A stretch of 64,000 bases of DNA from Siculibacillus sp. (GTDB taxonomy: Bacteria; Pseudomonadota; Alphaproteobacteria; Rhizobiales; Ancalomicrobiaceae), in assembly GCA_030247555.1 (NCBI GenBank), contig JAOTSD010000002.1, positions 62,001-126,000 of the forward strand. The letters are read 5' to 3'. Position numbers and translations under genes: made by a program. The notes under the pieces were generated by a model. The model was given only the letters and a program-made list of their open reading frames with translations, did not search any database and was not told the origin of the DNA. Every line of letters starts with the position of its first letter. Position 1 is the first letter of the stretch. Below are positions 7,100-15,727 of the stretch, in pieces.

Positions 7100-9049
7100 T
7101 CACTCCCCGAGCCCCATCTGGATGTAACCGGTCGGGCAGACGTCCTTGCAGATGTGGCAGCCGACGCACTTGGCGTAGTCGGTCGTCACGTAGCGACCGA
7201 GCGCCCGCTCCTTCTTCGGCACGCGCTCGACCGCGGTCTGCGGGCAGAACACCACGCAGTTGTCGCACTCGAAGCACATGCCGCAGCTCATGCAGCGCTT
7301 GCCCTCGTGACGCGCCTGCTCCTCGGTCAGCCCGCGGATGCGCTCCTCGAAGTTGCCGATGACGTTGGCGGCGTCGACGTGGATCTCGTGCCGGTGCTCG
7401 CGCGGGTCGTACTGGAAGTGCCCCTTGAAGAGCTCGGTGTGCGGGATCACGTGGCTCGAGCCGCGGTCCTCGTAGTTGTGGACGGCGAAATCGGCCTCGC
7501 AGGTGCCGCGCGCCTGCATGTGGTCGTAGGGATCCGGCTCCAAACCGCGCTGCTGCAACTCCTCCAGCAGGCGGAACTGGTTGACGTCGACCTTCGGCCG
7601 CTTGTCGAGATTGTCGCCGTCGAGGAAGGCGTCGATGACCTGCGAAGCGATGCGGCCGTGGCCGATCGCGGTGGTCAGGAGATGCGGACGCAGGACGTCG
7701 CCACCGGCGAAATGCTTGTCCTTGCCCTTCACCTTGTAGACACCGTCGACGCCGATGAAGCCGCGCCCGTTGTCGAGGCTCTCGAGACCTTCCGCGAGGT
7801 CGCCCATCTGGCCGATCGCCGAGACGATCATGTCGCACTCGAGCAAGAACTCGGTGCCTTCGATCGGCATCGGCACCATGCCCTTCATGGTGCACTTGCA
7901 CATCCTGAGGCCGGTCACCTTGCCGTTCTCGGAGAGCACCTCGAGCGGCATGGCACCGTCGCGGATGTCGACGCCTTCACGCAGCGCATCTTCGCGCTCC
8001 CGCTCGGCGGCGGTCATCTGCGACATCGGGAAGAGCGAGGTCAGCGTCGCCTGGACGCCGCCGCGGGCCATGGTACCGGCGACGTCGTGGGCGGCGAAGC
8101 CGAGATTCTCGGCGCCCGGGCGATCCTTGTGGGCGTCGGCCGAGATGTGCCCGAGACGGCGGGCGACCGAGGCGACGTCGATCGAGGTGTCGCCGCCGCC
8201 GACCACGATGACCCGCGGCGCCGTCGAGAACACCCAGCCCTGGTTGAAGGCGTCGAGGAACTCCACGCCGGTGATGCAGCCTTCGACGTCCCAGCCGGGA
8301 ACCGGCAGCGGACGGCCCTTCTGCGCGCCGAGCGCCCAGAAGATGGCGTCGAACTTCGCCTCGAGCTCGTCGATGGTGACGTCGGTGCCGACGCGGCAGT
8401 TGAGCCTGGCCTCGACACCGGTGTCGAGGATGCGCTGGATCTCCGCGTCGAGGCGGTCGCGCGGCGTGCGGTAACCGGGGATGCCGAAGCGCATCATGCC
8501 GCCGAGGCGGTCGTGGGCCTCGAAGATGGTGACCGCGTGACCCGAGCGCCGCAGGAAGGCGGCCGCCGCCAGACCCGCCGGGCCGCCACCGACCACGGCC
8601 ACCGACTTGCCGGTCTCCGCCGCCGGAGCCGGCAGCTTCAGGCCGTTGTCGATCGCCCAGTCACCGACGTACTGCTCGACCGCGTTGATACCGACGAACT
8701 CGTCGACTTCGTTGCGGTTGCAACCGTCCTCGCACGGCGCGGGGCAGACGCGGCCCATCACCGAGGGGAACGGATTGGCCTCGACCATGCGATCGAAGGC
8801 GTACTGCTGCCACGCCTGACCGGCGACCGGCGGCTTGTCCATGCCGCGGGCGATGGCGAGCCAGCCGCGGATGTCGTGACCCGAGGGGCAACCGGCCTGA
8901 CACGGCGGCGCGCGATGGACATAGGTCGGGCACTTGTGGGTCTTGTCGGCGGTGAAGATCTTCTCCTGAAGATCTCCCCACTTCCACATGTTCTCGCCAT
9001 TCTTGAAGCGGCGGAAGGTCAGCTTCTTCGGGTTGGCGTTCTCGTTCAT
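7100..9049 (-). CDS. dsrL: DsrL, iron-sulfur flavoprotein NAD(P)H oxidoreductase
   Basis: A 649-residue cytoplasmic flavoprotein resembling the small subunit of glutamate synthase. In sulfur oxidisers DsrL is the partner of DsrAB that passes electrons from sulfite formation to NAD(P)+. The N-terminal cysteines include C50 and C54 (PPCQAGCP) and C102, C106 and C110 (CPAPCEDGC). FAD and nucleotide folds follow, with GGGPAGL at about 154-160 and GGGDTSIDVASVARRLG. A C-terminal ferredoxin-like part starts near residue 586 (CMSCGMC, then CVGCHICKDVCP near 628). The ATG at 9049 has AGGA upstream; an in-frame extension into dsrK is rejected. Its presence with dsrEFH marks the oxidative Dsr pathway. 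Confidence 0.95.
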   Translation of the reverse strand: MNENANPKKLTFRRFKNGENMWKWGDLQEKIFTADKTHKCPTYVHRAPPCQAGCPSGHDIRGWLAIARGMDKPPVAGQAWQQYAFDRMVEANPFPSVMGRVCPAPCEDGCNRNEVDEFVGINAVEQYVGDWAIDNGLKLPAPAAETGKSVAVVGGGPAGLAAAAFLRRSGHAVTIFEAHDRLGGMMRFGIPGYRTPRDRLDAEIQRILDTGVEARLNCRVGTDVTIDELEAKFDAIFWALGAQKGRPLPVPGWDVEGCITGVEFLDAFNQGWVFSTAPRVIVVGGGDTSIDVASVARRLGHISADAHKDRPGAENLGFAAHDVAGTMARGGVQATLTSLFPMSQMTAAEREREDALREGVDIRDGAMPLEVLSENGKVTGLRMCKCTMKGMVPMPIEGTEFLLECDMIVSAIGQMGDLAEGLESLDNGRGFIGVDGVYKVKGKDKHFAGGDVLRPHLLTTAIGHGRIASQVIDAFLDGDNLDKRPKVDVNQFRLLEELQQRGLEPDPYDHMQARGTCEADFAVHNYEDRGSSHVIPHTELFKGHFQYDPREHRHEIHVDAANVIGNFEERIRGLTEEQARHEGKRCMSCGMCFECDNCVVFCPQTAVERVPKKERALGRYVTTDYAKCVGCHICKDVCPTGYIQMGLGE

Positions 9050-9092
9050 ATCTTTCCTCCCCCGGCCGAGCCGGTGCTTTTTCTCACCGATC

Positions 9093-10601
9093 TCAGTCGT
9101 CGTCCTGCGGCGCCTCGAGAATGATGGCGTTCGAAACCAGCTGGTGGACACTCAGGATCGAGTCGCGCTCGAAGCCGTGGTCCGGCATCACCTTGGAGAA
9201 CTGCGTCTTGCAGATCGCGCAGATGGCGGCCATGTGGGTGACGCCGTGCTCCTGCTGGACCGTCTGCAGCGCCTTCATGCGTGGGCTGGCGCCCTTCTTG
9301 CGCAGGTCCATCAGCTCGTCGGTGAGCAGGCCGCCGCCGCCGCCGCAGCAGAACGTCGCCTCCTTGATCGTGTCCGCAGGCATGTCGAAATAGTGGTTGC
9401 AGACCGTCCGCAGGATCGCCCGCGGGATCTCGAACTGGCCACCCGGCTTGTCGCCCATTCGCGTCGCACGCGCCACGTTGCAGCTGTCGTGGAACGTCAG
9501 CCGGATGTGGTCGTTCTTCGACTTGTCGAACTGGAGCTTGCCCTGCTCGATCAGATCCCAGGTGTACTCGCAGATGTGCTGCGGCACCGGATAGCGCGGG
9601 TCGAGGAAGTCGAACGGCCCGGCCAGCGTGTTGAGGAACGAGTAGGCGACGCGCCAGGCGTGGCCGCACTCGCCGAAGATGATGCGCTTCACCCCGAGGT
9701 CGAGCGCCGCCTGACGGATCCGCAGCGAGATCTGCCGCATGTTCTCGTAGGAGCCGATGAACATGCCGAAATTCGCCGCTTCCGAAGCGTAGGACGAGAT
9801 CGTCCAACTCGCTCCCGCCGCGTGGAACACCTTGGCGTAGCCGATCAGGCCGTCGATGTGCGGCTCGGCGAAGAAGTCGGCCGACGGGGTGACGAGCAGG
9901 ATGTCGGCGCCCTTCTGGTCGAGGGGCAGCTTCACCGGCACGCCGGTGTCGTCCTCGATGTCCTCCTCGAGCCCCTCGAGCGTCGAACGCAGAGCGTTCG
10001 GGCGCAGGCCGAGGTTGTTGCCGATGGTGTGGACCTTGCCGATGATCTCGTTGCAGTACTTCTGGCCCTTACCGATGTGGTCGAGGATCTCGCGACCCGC
10101 CATCGAGATCTCGGCTGTGTCGATGCCGTAGGGGCAGAACACCGAGCAGCGCCGGCACTGCGAGCACTGGTGGAAGTAGGAATACCAGTCGTTCAGCACC
10201 TCCTCGGTGAGATCCTCCGCCCCGACGAGGCTGGGGAACCACTTGCCCGCGAGGGTGAAGTGACGACGATAGACCTTGCGCAGCAGGTCCTGCCGGGCCA
10301 CCGGCATGTTCTTCGGGTCGCCGGTGCCGAGGAAGTAGTGGCACTTGTCGGTGCAGGCGCCGCACTTCACGCAGCTGTCGAGATAGACCTTGAGCGAGCG
10401 GTACTTCGTCAGGAGCTCGCCCATCTTCTCGATGGCCTTCTCCTTCCAGTTGTCGACGAGCTCGCCGGGGAAGCCGCAGGAGGTCTGATGGTCGGGCGAC
10501 GCCACCCAAGGAGTCGAAGCCGCCATCGCGCCCGGGCACAGGGCCGGCATCTCCAACGGATCGATCTGCGTCGCTTCGGACGGGTCGGTCTTGATGTACA
10601 T
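9093..10601 (-). CDS. dsrK: DsrK, HdrD-like iron-sulfur subunit
   Basis: A 502-residue HdrD-like subunit on the cytoplasmic side of DsrMKJOP, thought to oxidise or reduce the DsrC trisulfide or thiols. Two ferredoxin clusters are visible, C77/C80/C83/C87 (CVKCGACTDKC) and C146/C149/C152/C156 (CSQCRRCSVFC). A CCG-type non-cubane cluster site follows, made of DSCN, FCCGGGGG and CAICK. The ATG at 10601 follows the dsrM stop after five bases, with GAGGTGA upstream. It would interact with DsrM in the membrane and with DsrC in the cytoplasm. Confidence 0.95.
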   Translation of the reverse strand: MYIKTDPSEATQIDPLEMPALCPGAMAASTPWVASPDHQTSCGFPGELVDNWKEKAIEKMGELLTKYRSLKVYLDSCVKCGACTDKCHYFLGTGDPKNMPVARQDLLRKVYRRHFTLAGKWFPSLVGAEDLTEEVLNDWYSYFHQCSQCRRCSVFCPYGIDTAEISMAGREILDHIGKGQKYCNEIIGKVHTIGNNLGLRPNALRSTLEGLEEDIEDDTGVPVKLPLDQKGADILLVTPSADFFAEPHIDGLIGYAKVFHAAGASWTISSYASEAANFGMFIGSYENMRQISLRIRQAALDLGVKRIIFGECGHAWRVAYSFLNTLAGPFDFLDPRYPVPQHICEYTWDLIEQGKLQFDKSKNDHIRLTFHDSCNVARATRMGDKPGGQFEIPRAILRTVCNHYFDMPADTIKEATFCCGGGGGLLTDELMDLRKKGASPRMKALQTVQQEHGVTHMAAICAICKTQFSKVMPDHGFERDSILSVHQLVSNAIILEAPQDDD

Positions 10602-10606
10602 CGCGC

Positions 10607-11365
10607 TCACCTCGCCCTGTCGGCTTCGAGCTTCGCCGCCCACGGCGCCAGATGACGACGCTCTCGGCTGTCGTCGACCTGATTGCGGCTGGGGGAGAAG
10701 AACACGCCGGCGGAGTGGACCAGCTTGGAGAAGGGGAAGACGATCATCAGCACCGCCACCAGCGTGAGGTGCACGAGCAGGATCGGGTCGGCCGGCAGCG
10801 GTTGGAGCGAGAAGCGCATCAACCCGAGGAAGAAGGCCTTCACCGCGACGATGTCGGTGTGGGCGACGAACTTCATCATCATGCCGGAGAGGCCGATGCC
10901 CATCAGCAGCGCCAGCATGAGATGGTCCGACGGCCGCGAGATGTAGCGGATGCGCTCCACCAGGAAGCGGCGCGCCCACAGACCGCCGAGCCCCGCCACC
11001 ATGGCGAAGGAGGCGAGCACGCCGAACGGCTGGATCAGCGTCAGCACCTCGGGAACCGGATGCACGAAGTAGCGCAGGTGGCGGATCAACACGACGGCGA
11101 GCGCCATGTGGAAGACCCAGCCGAACACCCAGATCCATTTGTTGGCCTTGAAAAGGCTCTCGAAGAACGCCACCTCACGGAACAGACGGAAGGCCACGCC
11201 GGTCTTCGTCGTCGGGGCCGGCATGGTCGGGATCTTGAGGGGAGCCGGGGTCATCGCGAACTGCCTGATGCGGTTGGCGAAGCCCACCACCAGCACCACG
11301 GTTGCGACGTAGAAGAGACAAGCGTAGATCGTCGTCAGCACGGGCGTCCCCCCTGCCATCCGCAA
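10607..11365 (-). CDS. dsrM: DsrM, NarI-like cytochrome b membrane subunit
   Basis: A membrane cytochrome b of about 252 residues, related to NarI and HdrE, which links DsrK to the quinone pool. Five or six helices are seen, with likely heme-ligand histidines in WVFHMALAVVLIRHLRYF, VAHTD and LVHLTLV. The start is uncertain: TTG at 11365 lies at good spacing behind GAAGG, while ATG at 11359 is two codons later but further from the site. A strong stem-loop separates it from dsrC. It is shorter than most NarI proteins but normal for rDsr-type DsrM. Confidence 0.93.
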   Translation of the reverse strand: MRMAGGTPVLTTIYACLFYVATVVLVVGFANRIRQFAMTPAPLKIPTMPAPTTKTGVAFRLFREVAFFESLFKANKWIWVFGWVFHMALAVVLIRHLRYFVHPVPEVLTLIQPFGVLASFAMVAGLGGLWARRFLVERIRYISRPSDHLMLALLMGIGLSGMMMKFVAHTDIVAVKAFFLGLMRFSLQPLPADPILLVHLTLVAVLMIVFPFSKLVHSAGVFFSPSRNQVDDSRERRHLAPWAAKLEADRAR

Positions 11366-11394
11366 ATGGACCTTCTCGGTCTCGTTGATCAGGC

Positions 11395-11427
11395 TCCGGA
11401 CGGCCTCGATCGGCGAAGCCGTCCGGA
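11395..11427 (-). repeat. intercistronic stem-loop between dsrC and dsrM
   Basis: A 14-bp stem starting with CCGGACGGC and closing with its complement, with one G-T wobble and a five-base loop, begins about nine bases after the dsrC stop. No T-tract follows on the minus strand, so full termination is unlikely. A role in protecting the 3' end of an abundant dsrC message, or in partial read-through to dsrM, fits the position. Confidence 0.6.
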
Positions 11428-11435
11428 AGAAAGCG

Positions 11436-11768
11436 TCAGACGCAGCCGGTCGGCTTGGGCAGACCGGCGATCTTGCACGCCTGCTTGGCCGGGCCGTAGG
11501 GGAAGAGGTCGTACAGGTACTTGTTCGTCGACTTCTCTTCGCCGAGCTTCTTCTTCAGCGCCTTGGTGAGGACGCGAATGGCCGGGGCGATCTGGTACTC
11601 GTCATAGTACTCGCGCAGGAAATTCACCACTTCCCAGTGGTCGTCGGTCATGTTGACCTTCTCATCCTCGGCGATGAGGAGCGCGAGCTCGGGGTTCCAC
11701 TGGGAGAGGTCGGTGAGATAACCTTCCTCGTCCGCAGCGATTTCCTGTCCGTTCCACTGATAACCCAT
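11436..11768 (-). CDS. dsrC: DsrC, sulfur-carrier protein with both redox cysteines
   Basis: A 110-residue sulfur carrier. The C-terminal arm KQACKIAGLPKPTGCV holds both conserved cysteines, C98 and the penultimate C109, so it can form the DsrC trisulfide used between DsrAB and DsrMKJOP. It accepts persulfide sulfur from DsrEFH. The ATG at 11768 has a GGAGGAAAAC site. It sits in the canonical place between dsrH and dsrM and is followed by a stem-loop. Two more DsrC-family genes in this window lack one or both cysteines, so this is the true DsrC. Confidence 0.97.
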   Translation of the reverse strand: MGYQWNGQEIAADEEGYLTDLSQWNPELALLIAEDEKVNMTDDHWEVVNFLREYYDEYQIAPAIRVLTKALKKKLGEEKSTNKYLYDLFPYGPAKQACKIAGLPKPTGCV

Positions 11769-11808
11769 GTTTTCCTCCGCAGGGTGCTTCGTGTTTCGTC
11801 GGCCGGGA

Positions 11809-12120
11809 TCAGAGCCAAGCCTGAGTCTTGTCGTGACCGGTCACCAGGTCGACGAACCCGGCGTAGTCTACGACGGTCATGCCGTCGATGACATCGGTCG
11901 TGGGAATGCCGCGGGCCGAGAGATCCGGCCCGAGGACGTAGAGCGAGCAGGCCGGCATGGCGGCCTTGAGGACTTCTGCGATGCGCGCGGCGGCGGACCG
12001 CGCGCCGACCACCGCGTCTTCGATGAGCAGAACGGCGTCGCCGGGCAGTGCATGCGCCAGCGCCGACTCGAGGCTGCCGCGATCGAAGGGCGACTTGTTC
12101 ACGGTGTGGAGCGTCGACAT
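11809..12120 (-). CDS. dsrH: DsrH, subunit of the DsrEFH sulfurtransferase
   Basis: A 103-residue TusB/DsrH-family subunit of the hexameric DsrEFH complex, which passes sulfur to DsrC. The N-terminus MSTLHTVNKSPFDRGSLE is typical. The cysteine expected near residue 20 is absent: the sequence reads LESALAHA, with Ala20. The only cysteine is in MPACSLYVLG. The ATG at 12120 has AAGGGTGAG upstream; a GTG three codons earlier is possible. Known work on DsrEFH puts the essential cysteine in DsrE, so the complex may still work. Confidence 0.93.
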   Translation of the reverse strand: MSTLHTVNKSPFDRGSLESALAHALPGDAVLLIEDAVVGARSAAARIAEVLKAAMPACSLYVLGPDLSARGIPTTDVIDGMTVVDYAGFVDLVTGHDKTQAWL

Positions 12121-12134
12121 CTGTCTCACCCTTC

Positions 12135-12536
12135 TCAGAAGCTCAGGATCACGTCCTGCGCGGCCATGATCTCGGCCATGCGGGCGCGGTCGACGATCTC
12201 GACGGAGGAGACGTCTTCTTCGTCGTCGTTCTCGTGGGTGATCTCCATGAGATCGTCCTCCGAGAGACCACGCTCCTCGAGGCTCTCGCGCTCCACGAAA
12301 ATCTTCTTCACGTCGTAGTCGCCGAGCGCCCGGTAGACCGGAGCGAAGTTCTTCACACCGATGCCGGTGGTCGCCTGCTTCTTGATCAGCTGGAACACAC
12401 CGTCGTCGAGGAAGGCGAGGCTGACGTCCTGTTCGAAGGCGGCGCCGATCAGCACCACCTCGAGGCTCTCCAGCGCATAGATGGTGCCGTGCGGCGCCTT
12501 GCGGTTGACGTAGAGGAAACGCTTGGTGTCGGACAT
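12135..12536 (-). CDS. dsrF: DsrF, subunit of the DsrEFH sulfurtransferase
   Basis: A 133-residue TusC/DsrF-family protein, the middle subunit of DsrEFH. Family features include RFLYVNRKAPHGTIYALESL at the N-terminus and FLDDGVFQL. It has no cysteine, as expected for a structural subunit. The ATG at 12536 follows the dsrE stop after 11 bases with a GAGGGGAA site. An acidic stretch near the C-terminus (ENDDEEDVSS) is notable but common in the family. Confidence 0.95.
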   Translation of the reverse strand: MSDTKRFLYVNRKAPHGTIYALESLEVVLIGAAFEQDVSLAFLDDGVFQLIKKQATTGIGVKNFAPVYRALGDYDVKKIFVERESLEERGLSEDDLMEITHENDDEEDVSSVEIVDRARMAEIMAAQDVILSF

Positions 12537-12547
12537 GATCGTTCCCC

Positions 12548-12946
12548 TCAGTCGCCGAAGACCACGAGACGGTCGGACTGGATGCCGGACTCGATCAGCT
12601 GGCCGAGACCCGAGATGCGGAAACCGGGCGCCAGATTGGCCGCCCCGTCGCCCTTGCCGTGGCGCTTGGCCTCGCTGTCGTCGAGAATGCCACGACGCTG
12701 CGCCGCCGCGATGCAGACGACCAGATCGAGCTGGTACTTCTCGGCCAGTTCCGACCAGTTGCGCTGCACGTTGCGCTCGTCCTGCGGCGGAACCGTCAGG
12801 CGCGTCGCGTTGTTCACCCCGTCGTGGTAGAAGAACACGCGATAAATCTCGTGTCCCTTCTCCAGCGATGCCTTGGTGAACTGATAGGCCGTATCCGACG
12901 CCTGATGCGTGTACGGCCCCTCGTTGACCACCACTCCGATCTTCAC
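12548..12946 (-). CDS. dsrE: DsrE, sulfur-binding subunit of DsrEFH
   Basis: A 132-residue TusD/DsrE-family subunit that holds the persulfide. The active cysteine is Cys78 in LDLVVCIAAAQRRGI, the same number as the essential cysteine of the Allochromatium vinosum protein. FYHDGVNNAT is also typical. The ATG at 12946 has a GGGGGAGGAAG site. It is separated from dsrB by 84 bases that carry a stem-loop and a run of A residues in the transcript. Confidence 0.96.
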   Translation of the reverse strand: MKIGVVVNEGPYTHQASDTAYQFTKASLEKGHEIYRVFFYHDGVNNATRLTVPPQDERNVQRNWSELAEKYQLDLVVCIAAAQRRGILDDSEAKRHGKGDGAANLAPGFRISGLGQLIESGIQSDRLVVFGD

Positions 12947-12991
12947 GGGACTTCCTCCCCCGAATGTCTTTTTTTCTTCGTCGGCCGGTCA

Positions 12992-13023
12992 CGACCGGAG
13001 GCGTCCCTCGAAGCCCCCGGTCG
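12992..13023 (-). repeat. intercistronic stem-loop between dsrB and dsrE
   Basis: An 11-bp stem, CGACCGGAGGC pairing with GCCCCCGGTCG with one wobble, and a 10-base loop, start about eight bases after the dsrB stop. No T-tract follows on the minus strand; the transcript has an A-run instead. It is probably an mRNA processing or stability element. Confidence 0.55.
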
Positions 13024-13030
13024 CCCCGGA

Positions 13031-14119
13031 TCAGAAGCGGACGTGCGCCGACATGTTCATGTTGTGGCGCGCACCCACCCAGGTATCGATGTGATGCTTG
13101 GTGAAGGCGAGGCCGGTCAGCTCGAAGAAACGCGGCCAGCCGATGCGGTCGATCCACTCGCCCATGCGCTCGAAGTGCTTGGCGTTGTCCTTGTAGGCGT
13201 AGAGGATCTTGCGGACCACCTCTTCGACCTCGGGCCAACGTGGGGCGTTGTTCGGCAGGTTGGCGACGACCAGCTTGTGGAAGGTCGGCTTCGAACGGGC
13301 GTTGGAGTGCTTGCCGCCCACCCAGATGGCGATGCGGGTCGAGTCCGCGCCGTTGATCTGCATCGGCGGGCACGGCGGATAGCAGGCGCCGCAGCACACG
13401 CACTTCTTCTCGTCGACTTCCAGCGACGGCTTGCCGTCGACCAGCGCCGGACGGATCGCCGCCACCGGGCAGCGCGCCACCACCGCCGGACGCTCGCAGA
13501 CGTTGGCGACGAGGTCGTGGTTGATCTTCGGCGGCTTGGTGTACTGGACGTTGATGGCGATGTCGCCCTGTCCGCCGCAGTTGATCTGGCAGCACGAGGT
13601 GGTGATGCGAACCCGGTTCGGCATCTCCTCGTGGGTGAACTCGTGATGCATCATGTCCATCAGCGACTTGACCACGCCGGAGGCGTCGGTGCCGGGGATG
13701 TCGCAATGCAGCCAGCCCTGGGTGTGCGAGATCATCGACACCGAGTTGCCGGTGCCGCCGACCGGGAAGCCTTCCGCGCCGAGCGCCGAGATCAGCGCCG
13801 GGACCTTGGAGAAGTCGCCGACCATGAACTCGATGTTCGAGCGGGTGGTGAAGCGGACGTAGCCCTCGCCGACGGTGTCGGCGATGTCGCAGAGCTTGCG
13901 GATCGTGCCGACGTCCATCTGCCGCTGCGTGCCGGCGCGCACGGTCCACACTTCGTCGCCCGACTTGGAGACGTGATGCAGGACGCCCGGACGGGGACGG
14001 TCGTGCCAATCCCAGTTGCCGTAGTTCTTCTTCAACAGCGGATGCATGAACGGAAACGGATCCGGCACCCCGTGTTCATCGGGCAGCCGCGGCTTCTTGG
14101 CCGTCTGGGCGTCGGTCAT
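13031..14119 (-). CDS. dsrB: DsrB, beta subunit of reverse dissimilatory sulfite reductase
   Basis: A 362-residue subunit of the siroheme sulfite reductase, working in the oxidative direction on DsrC-bound sulfur in the cytoplasm. Cluster and siroheme cysteines are seen in TTSCCQINCGGQGD, with a ferredoxin insert CERPAVVARCP and CVCCGACYPPCPP. The ATG at 14119 has a strong GGGAGGGAG site. It pairs with dsrA upstream, from which it is separated by a 110-base gap with a stem-loop. Co-occurrence with dsrEFH and dsrL supports the oxidative type. Confidence 0.97.
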   Translation of the reverse strand: MTDAQTAKKPRLPDEHGVPDPFPFMHPLLKKNYGNWDWHDRPRPGVLHHVSKSGDEVWTVRAGTQRQMDVGTIRKLCDIADTVGEGYVRFTTRSNIEFMVGDFSKVPALISALGAEGFPVGGTGNSVSMISHTQGWLHCDIPGTDASGVVKSLMDMMHHEFTHEEMPNRVRITTSCCQINCGGQGDIAINVQYTKPPKINHDLVANVCERPAVVARCPVAAIRPALVDGKPSLEVDEKKCVCCGACYPPCPPMQINGADSTRIAIWVGGKHSNARSKPTFHKLVVANLPNNAPRWPEVEEVVRKILYAYKDNAKHFERMGEWIDRIGWPRFFELTGLAFTKHHIDTWVGARHNMNMSAHVRF

Positions 14120-14187
14120 GTCGCTCCCTCCCAAGGGAATATGTCGTGCGTGACGGGTACGCGGCCGCACCGCGGCGCGCGGGAATG

Positions 14188-14216
14188 CTGACCCGGCCGT
14201 TCACCGGCCGGGTCGG
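14188..14216 (-). repeat. intercistronic stem-loop between dsrA and dsrB
   Basis: A perfect 10-bp inverted repeat, GACCCGGCCG and CGGCCGGGTC around a 5-base loop, extended by two further pairs (one G-T). It starts 14 bases after the dsrA stop and has no T-tract. It is the first of three hairpins that directly follow dsrA, dsrB and dsrC. Confidence 0.6.
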
Positions 14217-14229
14217 ATGTGTGGAGACG

Positions 14230-15504
14230 TCACTCGGCCGCCTGCTCGCGCGCCTTGCGCTCGAAGTACTTGTCGGCTTCGTCGGTGAAGTCGTCCGTGC
14301 GCACGTAGCTCGAGGTGCGCGGGTGCTTGACCATGTTCGGATCCGGTTCGATACCGACACCCTTCAGGAAGGTCGGCAGGCCGATGCGATCGATGGTCTC
14401 GCCGATACGCTCGTGCTCGAGCGCGTTCTCGGCGAAGAACTCCATGATCGTGCGGGCGAACTCGACCAGTTCCTCGTAGTCCTCGTCGGTCTGCAGCTTG
14501 AAGAAGGGAACCACCATGGTGCCCATCAGGTCGCCGACCTTGAGCGAGCGCTTGCCGCCGATCAGGATCGTCGCGCCGCGATCGTCACCCGGCGCCAGCG
14601 CCTTGTTCATGACGTTGAGGCAGTGCATACAGCGCACGCACGAACGGTTGTCGACGTCCAGCGTGTCGTCGTCGTTGAGCGACAGGGCGCGGGTCGGGCA
14701 CATGGCGATGACGTGGTCGATGGTGTACTTGCGGCCCTGCTTGGCCACGTACGCCTTCACCTCGTCCTGGTTGACCTTCATGTCGTCGCGCCAGGTGCCG
14801 ATCACTGCGAAGTCGGCGCGATGGATCGCGTTGACGCAGTCGTTCGGGCAGCCCGAGAACTTGTACTTGAACTTGTAGGGGAACGACGGGCGATGCATCT
14901 CGTCGAGGAACTCGTTGATCATCGAGCGATGCGCCTTGACCTCGTCGTACATCGACATTTCGCAGCGGGCATGGCCGACGCAGCTCATCGAGGTCCGCAG
15001 CGCCGGGCCGGCGCCACCGAGGTCGAAGCCCATTTCGTTGACCGCGTCGAACGCCTTCTGGACGTTCTCGGTCTTGCAGCCCTGCAGCATGATGTCGCCG
15101 GACTGGCCGTGCAGCGCGATCAGGCCCGAGCCGTGCTCCTCCCAGACGTCGCAAAACTTGCGCAGCAGGTCGGTGGTGTAGTGGTAGCCCGCCGGCGGCT
15201 GGACGCGAAGGGTGTGGAACTCCTTCGACTCGGGGAACTTCTCGGCGACCTCGGAGAAGCGCGGGATGACGCCGCCGCCGTAGCCGAACACCGAGACGGT
15301 ACCGCCCTTCCAGTAGCCGAGACGGTTGGTGTAGGAATGCTCGAGCTGGCCGAGCAGGTCGTTCATCATGGCGGCATACTGCTTGCCACCGCTGTCACGC
15401 AGCCGCTTCAGGCCGGTGACGAAGCTCGGCCACGGACCGCTCTCGAGTTCGTCCAGGAGCGGCGTCGGATGTTTGGTGCCGTTGCCCGGTGCTTCGCCCG
15501 TCAT
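14230..15504 (-). CDS. dsrA: DsrA, alpha subunit of reverse dissimilatory sulfite reductase
   Basis: A 424-residue alpha subunit of siroheme sulfite reductase, the first gene of the dsr operon. Cysteine groups for the siroheme-coupled [4Fe-4S] cluster appear in SMSCVGHARCEMS and KFSGCPNDCVNAIHRAD, and a ferredoxin domain in CPTRALS and CVRCMHCLNVMNKA. The ATG at 15504 has an AAGGAGAAAG site. Its promoter must lie in the 416-base gap shared with the divergent oxygenase gene. The phylogenetic type (oxidative) is inferred from the operon, not from alignment. Confidence 0.97.
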   Translation of the reverse strand: MTGEAPGNGTKHPTPLLDELESGPWPSFVTGLKRLRDSGGKQYAAMMNDLLGQLEHSYTNRLGYWKGGTVSVFGYGGGVIPRFSEVAEKFPESKEFHTLRVQPPAGYHYTTDLLRKFCDVWEEHGSGLIALHGQSGDIMLQGCKTENVQKAFDAVNEMGFDLGGAGPALRTSMSCVGHARCEMSMYDEVKAHRSMINEFLDEMHRPSFPYKFKYKFSGCPNDCVNAIHRADFAVIGTWRDDMKVNQDEVKAYVAKQGRKYTIDHVIAMCPTRALSLNDDDTLDVDNRSCVRCMHCLNVMNKALAPGDDRGATILIGGKRSLKVGDLMGTMVVPFFKLQTDEDYEELVEFARTIMEFFAENALEHERIGETIDRIGLPTFLKGVGIEPDPNMVKHPRTSSYVRTDDFTDEADKYFERKAREQAAE

Positions 15505-15727
15505 GACTTTCTCCTTCGGTGCGTTTCCTCGACCCGGTGTCGTCCCGGGTCATCGTCGTCGTTCCCGTCCCGCGGCCCTTGACGAGCCTGCAGCGGAGCG
15601 ACACTCGCGTGGTCTCTGCTTCGGCCGCCGGCGGCGCGCGTCGCTTTCGGCAAGCCTGCGACCCCCTCGATGCGCGTTCACTTCGCACCGCCGGAGCCGC
15701 CTCGAAAACCGTTATATGCGATCTCTT

